Assembly (NCBI GenBank): GCA_900315945.1
Contig: ONAZ01000001.1
Span: 1 to 64,000 of the forward strand
Direction of reading: 5' to 3'
Length of the DNA stretch: 64,000 nt
From: an uncultured Lachnospiraceae bacterium
Lineage (GTDB): Bacteria; Bacillota; Clostridia; Lachnospirales; Lachnospiraceae
Shown here: positions 16,130-23,890 of the stretch, in pieces
Numbering within the stretch: position 1 is the stretch's first letter
Layout: every line of letters starts with the position of its first letter
The notes under the pieces: model-generated
What the model was told of the DNA's origin: nothing
Seen by the model: the letters and a program-made list of their open reading frames with translations, nothing else
Databases searched by the model: none
Made by a program: the position numbers and the translations under genes

Positions 16130-16990
16130 TTATAAATCTCTAACAACCTTATATGTAGCAATCCAATCTTCAGGACCATAACCCTTTTCCATGGCAGCTT
16201 CATATACTTTCATTGCATTCTCTTCACCTGGAACTTTAACTCCACATTCCTTAGCGAGATTCAAGCAGATTCCTATATCCTTATACTCATTTTGTACAGA
16301 AAATGCTGTTGTATAATCTTCAGCAGCAAGGGCATCTTTCTTAGAATCAAGATAGAAGTTCTGTCCACCGCCGTATGATACGCACTCTGCAAATGTAGGA
16401 ATGTCGATTCCATTCTTACCTGCAAGTACAAGCATTTCATTTACACCATTCTGAATCTGTGATACTAATGCGTTATGACAAATCTTCATAACAAGACCTG
16501 CTCCATTGTTACCAAGTCTCTTAATGTTCTCACCCATGTATGAAAGAATAGGAACAATTTTGTCATATAAATCTTCATCACAACCTACGAAGATTCCAAG
16601 CTTTCCTGCAATAGCAGCTGGCTTAGATTTAACTACTGGAGCATCAGCAAATTGTGCTCCTGTTGCCTTAACCATCTTAGAAATCTCAACTGAAACTGAA
16701 GGATCAATAGTACTCATATCAATACAAATCTTAGATGAATCTGTAACCTTAGCAACTTCATCATATACAGCCTTAGAATGCTCTGACTTTGGAACCATAG
16801 AAATGATTACATCAGAATTCTTAGCAACCTCTGTAGAACTTGCACATTTCTTAGCGCCAACTCCTACTAATTTATCAACCTGAGCCTCATTAAAGTCAAA
16901 AACAAATACATCGCCATCATGCTTCTTAACGATGTTCTCACACATTGACTCGCCCATAATTCCTAATCCAATAAAACCTATATTCATCAT
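16130..16990 (-). CDS. Sulfolactaldehyde reductase, 3-hydroxyisobutyrate dehydrogenase family
   Basis: 286-aa NAD(P)H-dependent enzyme of the beta-hydroxyacid dehydrogenase family. The Rossmann motif is GFIGLGIMG at residues 5-13, and the catalytic lysine is Lys169 in GNNGAGLVMKICHN. The substrate-binding segment, usually DAPVSGG, reads DAPVVKSKPAA (residues 116-126), adding basic residues that could hold a sulfonate; this resembles the changes seen in the E. coli sulfolactaldehyde reductase YihU. Between the transaldolase and DUF4867 genes of the sulfoquinovose operon, it most likely reduces 3-sulfolactaldehyde to 2,3-dihydroxypropane-1-sulfonate, which regenerates NAD+ during fermentation. 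Two ATG codons in tandem follow AAGGAG; either may start the protein. Confidence 0.8.
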   Translation of the reverse strand: MMNIGFIGLGIMGESMCENIVKKHDGDVFVFDFNEAQVDKLVGVGAKKCASSTEVAKNSDVIISMVPKSEHSKAVYDEVAKVTDSSKICIDMSTIDPSVSVEISKMVKATGAQFADAPVVKSKPAAIAGKLGIFVGCDEDLYDKIVPILSYMGENIKRLGNNGAGLVMKICHNALVSQIQNGVNEMLVLAGKNGIDIPTFAECVSYGGGQNFYLDSKKDALAAEDYTTAFSVQNEYKDIGICLNLAKECGVKVPGEENAMKVYEAAMEKGYGPEDWIATYKVVRDL

Positions 16991-17089
16991 TTTACTCCTT
17001 TACTATGTAATACTATTCTTGCATCCATGTGGATGCTGGATCTCTGTTAATAAAAGATACGTACTGCTTCCGTCCAGACATATTATATA

Positions 17090-17770
17090 TTAGTCAGTTA
17101 CTGTTGCATCCCATGCAGCCTGGAACTTAGCCATTCCAAAGTCTGTAAATGGATGATACATAGAATCTTTGTATACTTGAAGACCAGCTGTAACGATGTC
17201 AGCACCAGATACAGCACAATCATTAAACTGCTTACCATTTCTTACTGCTGCACAGATAATCTCTGTATCAAATCCATAGTTATCTCTAATTGTGCAGATA
17301 TCTTCTATATACTGTACACAATCTTCACCAGAATTCTCTTTCCATCCGATAAATGGAGAGATAAATAGTGAGTTATTCTTCATTGGCAAGATAGATTGTG
17401 AAGGTGAGAAGATTAATGTAACATTAGTTCTAATTCCATCCTGCTCAAGTCTTCTTGCTGCTGTAACACCTGCAAGTGTGCAAGGAATTTTGATTACAAA
17501 GTTAGGGCACATTCCTGCAATCTCTTTACCCATCTTAACCATTTCATCTGCATTATCAAGATGTGGATTAATCTCAACAGAGATAGGGAACTTATCATAT
17601 CCTTCAATATTCTTCTCTTTTACAAAATCAGCAAATTGTTGTAATACTTCCTTAAAAGGCTTTCCAGATAACTTGATATGATTTGGGTTAGTTGTAACAC
17701 CATCAATACCAAATGTATCATATGCTTCTCTTACTTCATCAATTTTTGCGCTGTCTAAGAAATACTTCAT
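17090..17770 (-). CDS. sftT: 6-deoxy-6-sulfofructose transaldolase
   Basis: 226-aa class I transaldolase (small TalC/FSA-like subfamily). It begins MKYFLDSAKIDEV and carries GVTTNPNHIK at about residues 24-33; the Schiff-base lysine is Lys94 in FVIKIPCTLAG. In this operon it is expected to cleave 6-deoxy-6-sulfofructose, pass the dihydroxyacetone unit to glyceraldehyde 3-phosphate giving fructose 6-phosphate, and release 3-sulfolactaldehyde. Sequence alone cannot separate it from fructose-6-phosphate aldolase; the assignment rests on neighbours. It follows the GH31 gene by 81 bp and precedes the reductase by 99 bp. RBS AGGAGG precedes the ATG. Confidence 0.8.
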   Translation of the reverse strand: MKYFLDSAKIDEVREAYDTFGIDGVTTNPNHIKLSGKPFKEVLQQFADFVKEKNIEGYDKFPISVEINPHLDNADEMVKMGKEIAGMCPNFVIKIPCTLAGVTAARRLEQDGIRTNVTLIFSPSQSILPMKNNSLFISPFIGWKENSGEDCVQYIEDICTIRDNYGFDTEIICAAVRNGKQFNDCAVSGADIVTAGLQVYKDSMYHPFTDFGMAKFQAAWDATVTD

Positions 17771-17851
17771 TTCTTTTTCCTCCTAAATAATAATTGTTGT
17801 TTATTTTATTAACCCGCTACTTGTGCAAAGCACTGGCCGGCTAGCTGTTGT

Positions 17852-19813
17852 CTATTTTGCAAGGCTCATTAATTCTTCAAATCTCTTTGAACCTTTTCTA
17901 ATAAATACAGGTGGTTCTCCCACTGGCGCTCCAACGATAACCATACCACCATCAAATTCTTTGCCAGAGTACAGATGTACCCATTCATCCTCAGGTAGGT
18001 ATACCGTCTTAGTAGTTGCTCCCTTATCAATTACAGGAGCCACTAAAATGTCTCTTCCAAGCAAGTATTCGAGAGACTCAGTATATGCTCGTGGTTCATC
18101 GTAATGATAGAATAATGGACGCATTACTGGAGTTCCTTTATTAACATTTTCATCAACAAGCTCTTTTATATACCCCTTTAGGCGTACATGTGTGTTAGTA
18201 AACTTCTCAAGTTGACTATATAACTCTTCATCAGCATCAAACTGTACATTCATTACAGGCTGATTACCTTCATGGAATCTATACAATGGTGAGAAGGCAT
18301 TCATCTCTTCCCATCTAAGAAGAAGTTCCTTATCTCTTGAAAGTCTCTTCTTCATGGTTGTGTATCCACCAACATCTGAATGTGCCATTCCATAACCACT
18401 CATTGCAAGTGACAATGTTGCTGGTACAACTGCTGCTATACCATCATCTAAAGACCAATCCACATGCTGATCTCCATTCCACATAAGATGAGAATACTTA
18501 ATAGTCTCTGTATGACCTGCTCTTGTAAAGAAGAATACCTCTCCTTCCTTACCTGCTTCCGCAATAGCTTCGTTATTAAGCTTAGCCCAGATTGCTGGCC
18601 ATCTATTATGCATTTCATATGGATCTTCTCCACTGTGAAGAACACAATCTACTGGCAGATACTCTCCAAAATCAGCCATCCAACCACTAAGACCAATTCC
18701 AATCATGTTGTTCTTTATTAATCCTTTATACCATTCATAGGCGTCCGGATTAGTAAAATCAACCATTGCAGCCGGGAATGTTGTAATTGTAACCTGGTAA
18801 TCATTGCCCTCTTTGTCTTTAACACAATAACCCTTAGCCTTTGCTTCTTCATATATATCCTTTTCTAAAGCAATGAAAGGATTAATATATCCTAGGAATT
18901 TAATTCCCTTCTCATTCCATTCTTTGATCTTCTCAGGCAAGTTAGAGTATTGATCTTCCTTATCATATCTCCAATTCCACATTACCTGATAACCAAACTT
19001 AGTACGCCTACATCCACACCAATCCTGACTCCAGATACCTGCAATCTTGATACCCTTCTTCTCAGCTTCCTCAATCTTTCTATCGATTACATCGCATCCT
19101 TCTTGAACTGCAAGAATTGCGCCATCATATACCCATTCAGGAAGTTGTCTCTGATGTCCTAGTAGGTCAGATAATTTAGAAGATAATTCTTCAAATGTAT
19201 CAGCTTTCTTCACTACAAAGTGAGGCTTATCCTGAAGATATAATGTAGTCTGATTAAGAACTTTGAAATTAAACTCTGAATAATTATCAATATATACATG
19301 TACAAAGTATTTATCAGAAGATACAAATGTTGGTTGAGCATAATAGCTCTCAAACTTATTAAATGGAAGCACCTTCTTTGGCTTCTTACCAAGTAATTCT
19401 CTAATAAGCTTTCTTCCAATTCTATTGGTATTCTGATGCTCTGCCACCCATATTCTTACATTCTCTCCCTTTAAGTCGAACTTAGAATATGTCTCACCAC
19501 ATCCGTAGATGTGCTCAGAGGAATTAGCTGCAAAACTAATCCAATATCTATTAATAGCATCATCATTACTCTCATATGTTACTTCTATATCTCCATTATC
19601 TTCTGTAATAATGAAATAATGGTCTAGCTTTCTATTAGGATCTGTGAAATGTAATTTTGTAGCATTTCCTTCTTTATTCTTATCAACAAATTCTAGTGTA
19701 GATTCATAAGAAAAACTCTGTTTATATACAAAGCTTCCTCTACTCATTGTAAAGTCATTAGTTCCTTCTCCAACCTTGACTCTCATGTTCAAAAGATCTT
19801 CTACTGTTATCAT
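17852..19813 (-). CDS. sftG: Sulfoquinovosidase, GH31
   Basis: 653-aa retaining alpha-glycosidase without signal peptide, so intracellular. It cleaves sulfoquinovose from glyceryl-sulfoquinovose. Its sequence follows E. coli YihQ closely: nucleophile Asp381 in WMADFGEYLP and acid/base Asp448 in WNGDQHVDW, 67 residues apart exactly as Asp405 and Asp472 in YihQ. The substrate-pocket residues Gln263 (QDW), Trp279 (VMWNW) and Tyr484 (GGYTT) align with YihQ Gln288, Trp304 and Tyr508. The sulfonate-binding Arg301 of YihQ is replaced by Gln276, a difference from the E. coli clade. It is the first gene of the enzyme operon, directly behind a promoter whose -10 lies inside an AT-rich palindrome. Confidence 0.92.
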   Translation of the reverse strand: MITVEDLLNMRVKVGEGTNDFTMSRGSFVYKQSFSYESTLEFVDKNKEGNATKLHFTDPNRKLDHYFIITEDNGDIEVTYESNDDAINRYWISFAANSSEHIYGCGETYSKFDLKGENVRIWVAEHQNTNRIGRKLIRELLGKKPKKVLPFNKFESYYAQPTFVSSDKYFVHVYIDNYSEFNFKVLNQTTLYLQDKPHFVVKKADTFEELSSKLSDLLGHQRQLPEWVYDGAILAVQEGCDVIDRKIEEAEKKGIKIAGIWSQDWCGCRRTKFGYQVMWNWRYDKEDQYSNLPEKIKEWNEKGIKFLGYINPFIALEKDIYEEAKAKGYCVKDKEGNDYQVTITTFPAAMVDFTNPDAYEWYKGLIKNNMIGIGLSGWMADFGEYLPVDCVLHSGEDPYEMHNRWPAIWAKLNNEAIAEAGKEGEVFFFTRAGHTETIKYSHLMWNGDQHVDWSLDDGIAAVVPATLSLAMSGYGMAHSDVGGYTTMKKRLSRDKELLLRWEEMNAFSPLYRFHEGNQPVMNVQFDADEELYSQLEKFTNTHVRLKGYIKELVDENVNKGTPVMRPLFYHYDEPRAYTESLEYLLGRDILVAPVIDKGATTKTVYLPEDEWVHLYSGKEFDGGMVIVGAPVGEPPVFIRKGSKRFEELMSLAK

Positions 19814-19830
19814 AAAGTCCCCCTTTTGAA

Positions 19831-19883
19831 ATAATTAATTAATAGCTTTAATTAATTATAAAACGGCTTGTGATTTTTTTCAA
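19831..19883 (-). promoter_or_regulatory. Promoter and operator of the sulfoquinovose enzyme operon
   Basis: Read on the minus strand: -35 TTGAAA (19878-19883), 17-bp spacer, -10 TATAAT (19855-19860). A 29-bp palindrome at 19831-19859 (12-bp arms, 5-bp centre TAGCT) overlaps the -10 and extends toward the GH31 start. The same plan is found at the transporter promoter. A repressor bound here would block RNA polymerase. Confidence 0.8.
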
Positions 19884-19954
19884 GTGATTTATTTATTGGA
19901 AATGTATTTTGTGAATAATATACTTATTTCCCAGTTTCATTTGTTAATAATAGA

Positions 19955-19994
19955 CAAGAAAAAGGGGAATTATCAGTTGCACTGATAACTCCCC
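19955..19994 (-). terminator. Terminator of the sulfoquinovose transporter operon
   Basis: GGGGAATTATCAG at 19964-19976 pairs with CTGATAACTCCCC at 19982-19994 (one G-T pair, loop TTGCA). On the minus strand the stem is followed by TTTTTCTTG. It separates the transporter operon from the enzyme operon, which therefore has its own promoter. Confidence 0.85.
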
Positions 19995-20023
19995 ATATAA
20001 CATATTATATAAAGAAGAATATC

Positions 20024-21508
20024 TTACTCAGATTTAGCTTCATCTCTCTTAGCATTTCTCTCTTCAAGTTCGTTCTTAAGAGCTATAGCATCATCACGGC
20101 CAATATTATAACCAAACTGCATAAGTAGTGCCATGATTAAGTACATAATGAATGGTACAAGTGTTGCTAATGTATAAATACCATTATTAACATCTGTAGT
20201 CTGAACTACATTACTAAAGAATGGTTTATTCAATGCTTCAACTACTGTTAGTGATTCATTATTAACTGATACATAACCAATGTATGCAAGTAATGCGTTG
20301 AATCCAACACCAGCTACTGTCTGTCCCATTTTTCTAAAGAATGAGAATATAGCATATGATGTACCTTCTTCTCTTCTTCCTGTTAACTTATCCTGATAAT
20401 CGATTGCATCTGATACGATAGCCCATACTTCCATTGTAAAGAATGAAAGTCCGATTCCTGTAATAAGTAAGAATACAAGGAAGATGTATGGGTTTGGAAT
20501 TCTCCAGATATACATTACAAGGTATGCAGCTGCTGATATAAATGCACCAAATCCGCATAGCTCTTTCTTACCAAACTTAAGCACTAATTTGTTAAGGAAT
20601 GGTATTACAAGTGCCATTGGAAGATATGTTGCAATTGGTACCAACGCCTGTAAACCTGGAGTATTATAAAAGTTCTTGAACAAATATCCATTTGCAGTAT
20701 TAGTAAACATATTACCAGCTATAAGAAGCATACTTGCAAGTGATAGTGTTACGAAAGGACGATTCTTAAGAAGTGACTTAAGAGTAGTTCCAATACTTGC
20801 ATCCTTCTTCTTAGCCTCTGGAATTACTGTCTCTTTTGTTAATCTATAGTTTAATTGATATGCAATAATCTGAAGTCCAACAATAACTAGAATTGCGAAG
20901 AACAATTTGTGACCATCAAGATATTTTGCACCACTACTAGCTACAGAATATACAACCATTGGAAGGATTACAGAACCTGCAAGCTGTCCGATTCCTGCAC
21001 CAAATGTTCTAGCCATTGAAAGAGTTGATCTTTCTTTGATATCAGTTGTCATAACTGTTGCCATTGAACCATATGGAATATTAACTCCTGTGTACATCAT
21101 TCCATAGAAAATATATGTAATATAAGCATATATCAATAGTTGATTTGATGACATGTTAAACCAATCATTAACAGGTAAGAATAAACAAATCAACGAAATA
21201 ATCATTGGGAATGAGAAGAAATAAATCCAAGGACGAAAACGTCCGGTCTTTCTTGGCTTCAATCTATCAAGAACACCACCCATAATTGGGTCATTAATAG
21301 CATCCCATACTCTTGCTACTAAGAACAAAATAGCAATTTGCGCTGCATTAATACCGAATACATCAGTATAATACATATTCAAAAATGTACTGATTACACC
21401 AAATGCTAAAACTCCACCTGTGTCGCCTAATGCATAACCAATAATATTGCTAGCAGTAAGTTTTTGCGCTTTAGCTGGCGCCTTTGTATCTACCGTTGCT
21501 TCTTGCAT
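20024..21508 (-). CDS. GPH-family symporter, probable sulfoquinovose importer
   Basis: 494-aa membrane protein with about 12 transmembrane helices, of the glycoside-pentoside-hexuronide:cation symporter family (major facilitator superfamily). Family marks are the N-terminal IGYALGDTGGVLAF, DPIMGGVLDR (about residues 96-105) after the second helix, and RTGRFRPW-like KTGRFRPWIYFF. E. coli uses related carriers (YihO, YihP) for sulfoquinovose and its glycosides. It lies 17 bp downstream of a membrane-anchored unknown protein and is followed by a terminator; the promoter of the pair carries the same AT-rich operators as the enzyme operon, which supports uptake of sulfoquinovose or its glyceryl glycoside. 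Confidence 0.85.
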   Translation of the reverse strand: MQEATVDTKAPAKAQKLTASNIIGYALGDTGGVLAFGVISTFLNMYYTDVFGINAAQIAILFLVARVWDAINDPIMGGVLDRLKPRKTGRFRPWIYFFSFPMIISLICLFLPVNDWFNMSSNQLLIYAYITYIFYGMMYTGVNIPYGSMATVMTTDIKERSTLSMARTFGAGIGQLAGSVILPMVVYSVASSGAKYLDGHKLFFAILVIVGLQIIAYQLNYRLTKETVIPEAKKKDASIGTTLKSLLKNRPFVTLSLASMLLIAGNMFTNTANGYLFKNFYNTPGLQALVPIATYLPMALVIPFLNKLVLKFGKKELCGFGAFISAAAYLVMYIWRIPNPYIFLVFLLITGIGLSFFTMEVWAIVSDAIDYQDKLTGRREEGTSYAIFSFFRKMGQTVAGVGFNALLAYIGYVSVNNESLTVVEALNKPFFSNVVQTTDVNNGIYTLATLVPFIMYLIMALLMQFGYNIGRDDAIALKNELEERNAKRDEAKSE

Positions 21509-21525
21509 TGTTATCTCTCCTCCCT

Positions 21526-22416
21526 TTACGATTTGACTATATTAATCTCAAGAATTCTACGACTATAATCCATTATCATTGTAATTGCTGTATTATTATC
21601 GTCTTCAGCATACCATGATTCTCTTTTTCCACCTTCAAGAGCTTCCTCATTTAGCCCCTTAGTAAATCCTTGACTCTTAAGAGAATCTGTATAGGCTTTA
21701 TATTCTTCCTGAGTTAACCCAAATACATTTACATCAAACTGTTTCTTATTGTTCTGCTCTAAAGAATAATATAAATGATTATCAAGATTTGGCATTAACT
21801 TTGAATCAAGATTTTCAGGCAACTGGTTAACATTAACAGCTGCGCTAGACTTCTGAATGTCCCAATCCTTCTTCTCTAAATCATAATACGCATTATATAA
21901 ATCATTTCCGTTACCCTTAAATGCGAACATCAACATACTTGGCTCTAATAAAGCAAATTGTTCAGGTGTTGGCTGAACACCTGCATCCGTTACCTGAGAA
22001 GCGATACCAAGACTTAGTACAATATTATCAATAGATTGCTTTGGTCCTATATAGGCTTCGTCTGATCCAAATAAGATAACATTTTCAAGCTTACTTCCTT
22101 CATTTTCTTTAACAAACTCTTCAAATACCTTCAACTGGTCTTCTGTCGCATCACTCTTTGTTTTGTAGTAGATGCCAGCAGAAACGAGCTCAAACTGAGA
22201 ATTATTTGTAAGGCTAAGTACATACTTATCCTCACCATCTAAATTAGCCTGTTTTACGTCATAGGCAAAATCCTCGATTTTAAGGCTCTTCTCTAATTCT
22301 GATGCTTCAGACGAAAAAGTTGGTGGAAATTTTAACATATAAACACCACCAAAAACAAATGCACCAGAAACTATCGCTGTAACCAATATGATCAGTATTT
22401 TTTTCCCTTTTGACAT
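21526..22416 (-). CDS. Membrane-anchored extracytoplasmic protein of the sulfoquinovose regulon, unknown function
   Basis: 296-aa protein with an N-terminal transmembrane anchor (about residues 6-28, LIILVTAIVSGAFVFGGVYML) and no lipobox, so the rest should face outside. The C-terminal about 75 residues (FGLTQEEYKAYTDSLKSQGF, then a Tyr-Ala-containing strand and IMDY) resemble a small repeat domain found in Firmicutes lipoproteins. The middle contains an LSLTNNSQFELVSAGIYY beta-strand set typical of immunoglobulin-like accessory domains. It is the first gene of the operon with the GPH symporter, behind the double AT-rich operator. It may bind or stabilise the transporter or substrate, but no homologous function is recognised. 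RBS AGGAGG precedes the ATG. Confidence 0.7.
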   Translation of the reverse strand: MSKGKKILIILVTAIVSGAFVFGGVYMLKFPPTFSSEASELEKSLKIEDFAYDVKQANLDGEDKYVLSLTNNSQFELVSAGIYYKTKSDATEDQLKVFEEFVKENEGSKLENVILFGSDEAYIGPKQSIDNIVLSLGIASQVTDAGVQPTPEQFALLEPSMLMFAFKGNGNDLYNAYYDLEKKDWDIQKSSAAVNVNQLPENLDSKLMPNLDNHLYYSLEQNNKKQFDVNVFGLTQEEYKAYTDSLKSQGFTKGLNEEALEGGKRESWYAEDDNNTAITMIMDYSRRILEINIVKS

Positions 22417-22441
22417 TTCTATGCTCTCCTCCTTTTTTTTA

Positions 22442-22513
22442 AATTAATTAATGGCATTAATAAATTAATTAATCGGTTTAATTAATTATATTGTTACTAT
22501 TCTTTTTTTTCAA
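22442..22513 (-). promoter_or_regulatory. Promoter with tandem operators of the sulfoquinovose transporter operon
   Basis: Read on the minus strand: -35 TTGAAA (22508-22513), 17 bp, -10 TATAAT (22485-22490). Two palindromes follow: AATTAATTAA TCGGT TTAATTAATT at 22463-22487, overlapping the -10, and AATTAATTAA TGGCA TTAATAAATT at 22442-22466 with one mismatch. Their centres are 21 bp apart, two helical turns, and the outer arms abut. The site matches the palindrome at 19831-19859. Confidence 0.85.
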
Positions 22514-22601
22514 GATTTTTATTAATTGATATGTATTTTTTGTGCATACTATACTTTCTTAACGAGAGGTTTTTGTACATATTAGACAACCCTTTGTTGA
22601 T

Positions 22602-23318
22602 TTAGTCTTTCATGAATTTTTCTAATAAACCAGAGTTTATTTGGGCGCTAATTTCATGAACCTTATCTTCAGCACCAACATCTGCTTCCCCACATATATC
22701 TACTCCAATTAAATATCGATGTTTTATTATTTCATTTATCCATTTATTAAGTTCTTCTAACTTCATAACTCCCTGGTCCCAATTTGTATCCACTACGGAT
22801 TCGTCTAATACATCTTTATCTATGGAAAGGTATATCGGCAGATTACTTTCTTTGATTTCCTCATACGAAGAAACCAGGGTAACCTTATCTCTATATTCCT
22901 TCAAATCATCTAACTCATAACACAAGGCCAAATCTGTCCCTATCATATATACATGTTTTAGATTAGAAAGCTCATTAAAAGCAGTTCTTACCCATCCCCC
23001 ACAGGACATAAGGGATTCGAACATAGGAATTTTGCAATCAGGATGTTTATCAATGAGAATTAATTCAAATTCTCTAGGTATTTTCTCTAGAAACAAATAA
23101 GAGAGATAATGATAATTCCCAGAATCAATGAAGTGAATTCCCCTAGCATCAACATTATGTATTTGATGCCTAAGCAAAGAAAGGGCTCCATCATCGACAT
23201 AACAATTTGTACCCTCTATGTCACTACAATCTATAAAGTTTTCTGAATTAATAAAAGGCCTACAAAAGCTTTCTCTTTCATAGACCTTTGACATACTGAT
23301 TAATGTAACATCTTTCAT
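22602..23318 (-). CDS. Arginase/ureohydrolase-fold protein, unknown substrate
   Basis: 238-aa cytosolic protein with the metal-binding pattern of the arginase family: LILIDKHPDC (Asp-x-His-x-x-Asp, about residues 87-96) and LSIDKDVLDESVVD (about 165-178), corresponding to the DAHxD and SxDxDxxDP motifs. The first-shell GGDHS motif is not obvious, though IHFIDSGNYHYLSY may substitute. Such proteins cleave guanidino or amidino compounds, or deacetylate substrates. The ATG at 23318 was chosen over a GTG abutting the upstream stop because AGGTG lies 6 nt upstream. It lies 9 bp after a small unknown gene and so forms a two-gene unit. The exact substrate cannot be read from the sequence. Confidence 0.65.
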   Translation of the reverse strand: MKDVTLISMSKVYERESFCRPFINSENFIDCSDIEGTNCYVDDGALSLLRHQIHNVDARGIHFIDSGNYHYLSYLFLEKIPREFELILIDKHPDCKIPMFESLMSCGGWVRTAFNELSNLKHVYMIGTDLALCYELDDLKEYRDKVTLVSSYEEIKESNLPIYLSIDKDVLDESVVDTNWDQGVMKLEELNKWINEIIKHRYLIGVDICGEADVGAEDKVHEISAQINSGLLEKFMKD

Positions 23319-23327
23319 AACTAGCAC

Positions 23328-23714
23328 CTATTTCTCATCATCCTTAAGAGCTCTAACTCTTAATTCAAGAAATTCTCCTACCTCTGCATTATATACTCTC
23401 TTGCCAACGAATTTAGCGACTTTAGAAATGGCTGCCTTATTTGCATCCTCATCATCACAATCGCCTTCTAATTCAAACATATATAATCTTTTGCCATTCA
23501 ATTCATTATACTTAAAGAACCCTGTTCTTTTCACATTATATTTATGAACAACATCATCTAAAGGATCGTCCTGGGTTTCACCTTCTTCAAGCTCACAATA
23601 AAGTGTTATGCAGAAATTATTTCCTCTTCTGTATTTGTAAAATGAGTCTTCGACTTTACCATACTTTGCAAGGTTATTATACTTTTTCAACGCCACAGTT
23701 TTTCTTACTATCAT
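23328..23714 (-). CDS. Small cytosolic protein, unknown function
   Basis: 128-aa soluble protein of alternating beta strands with acidic patches (CELEEGETQDDPLDD, GDCDDEDANKAA). No recognised motif; no signal peptide. The ATG at 23714 was chosen because GGAGG lies 7 nt upstream; a longer frame would add only five residues and swallow the RBS. It immediately precedes the arginase-fold gene, 9 bp away. It may be a partner or substrate-related protein of it, but no function can be assigned. Confidence 0.6.
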   Translation of the reverse strand: MIVRKTVALKKYNNLAKYGKVEDSFYKYRRGNNFCITLYCELEEGETQDDPLDDVVHKYNVKRTGFFKYNELNGKRLYMFELEGDCDDEDANKAAISKVAKFVGKRVYNAEVGEFLELRVRALKDDEK

Positions 23715-23729
23715 ATGGCCACCTCCCAT

Positions 23730-23890
23730 AACTAGTACAGCCTCTCTCCTAATTCAAGAATACCACACTTTATCAAATATTCTCAACATTTTTTCACTAA
23801 ATTTACTATATTTTATAAGTATTTCACCTAAATTATTCTGTACAATTATTATTAGAATAACACACACTACATTAATCATATCGGTTAGAC
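23730..23890. other. Divergent AT-rich intergenic region
   Basis: Lies between the leftward small gene and the rightward DMT transporter. It is very AT-rich and could hold both promoters, but no -35/-10 pair, terminator or palindrome stands out. Confidence 0.4.
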
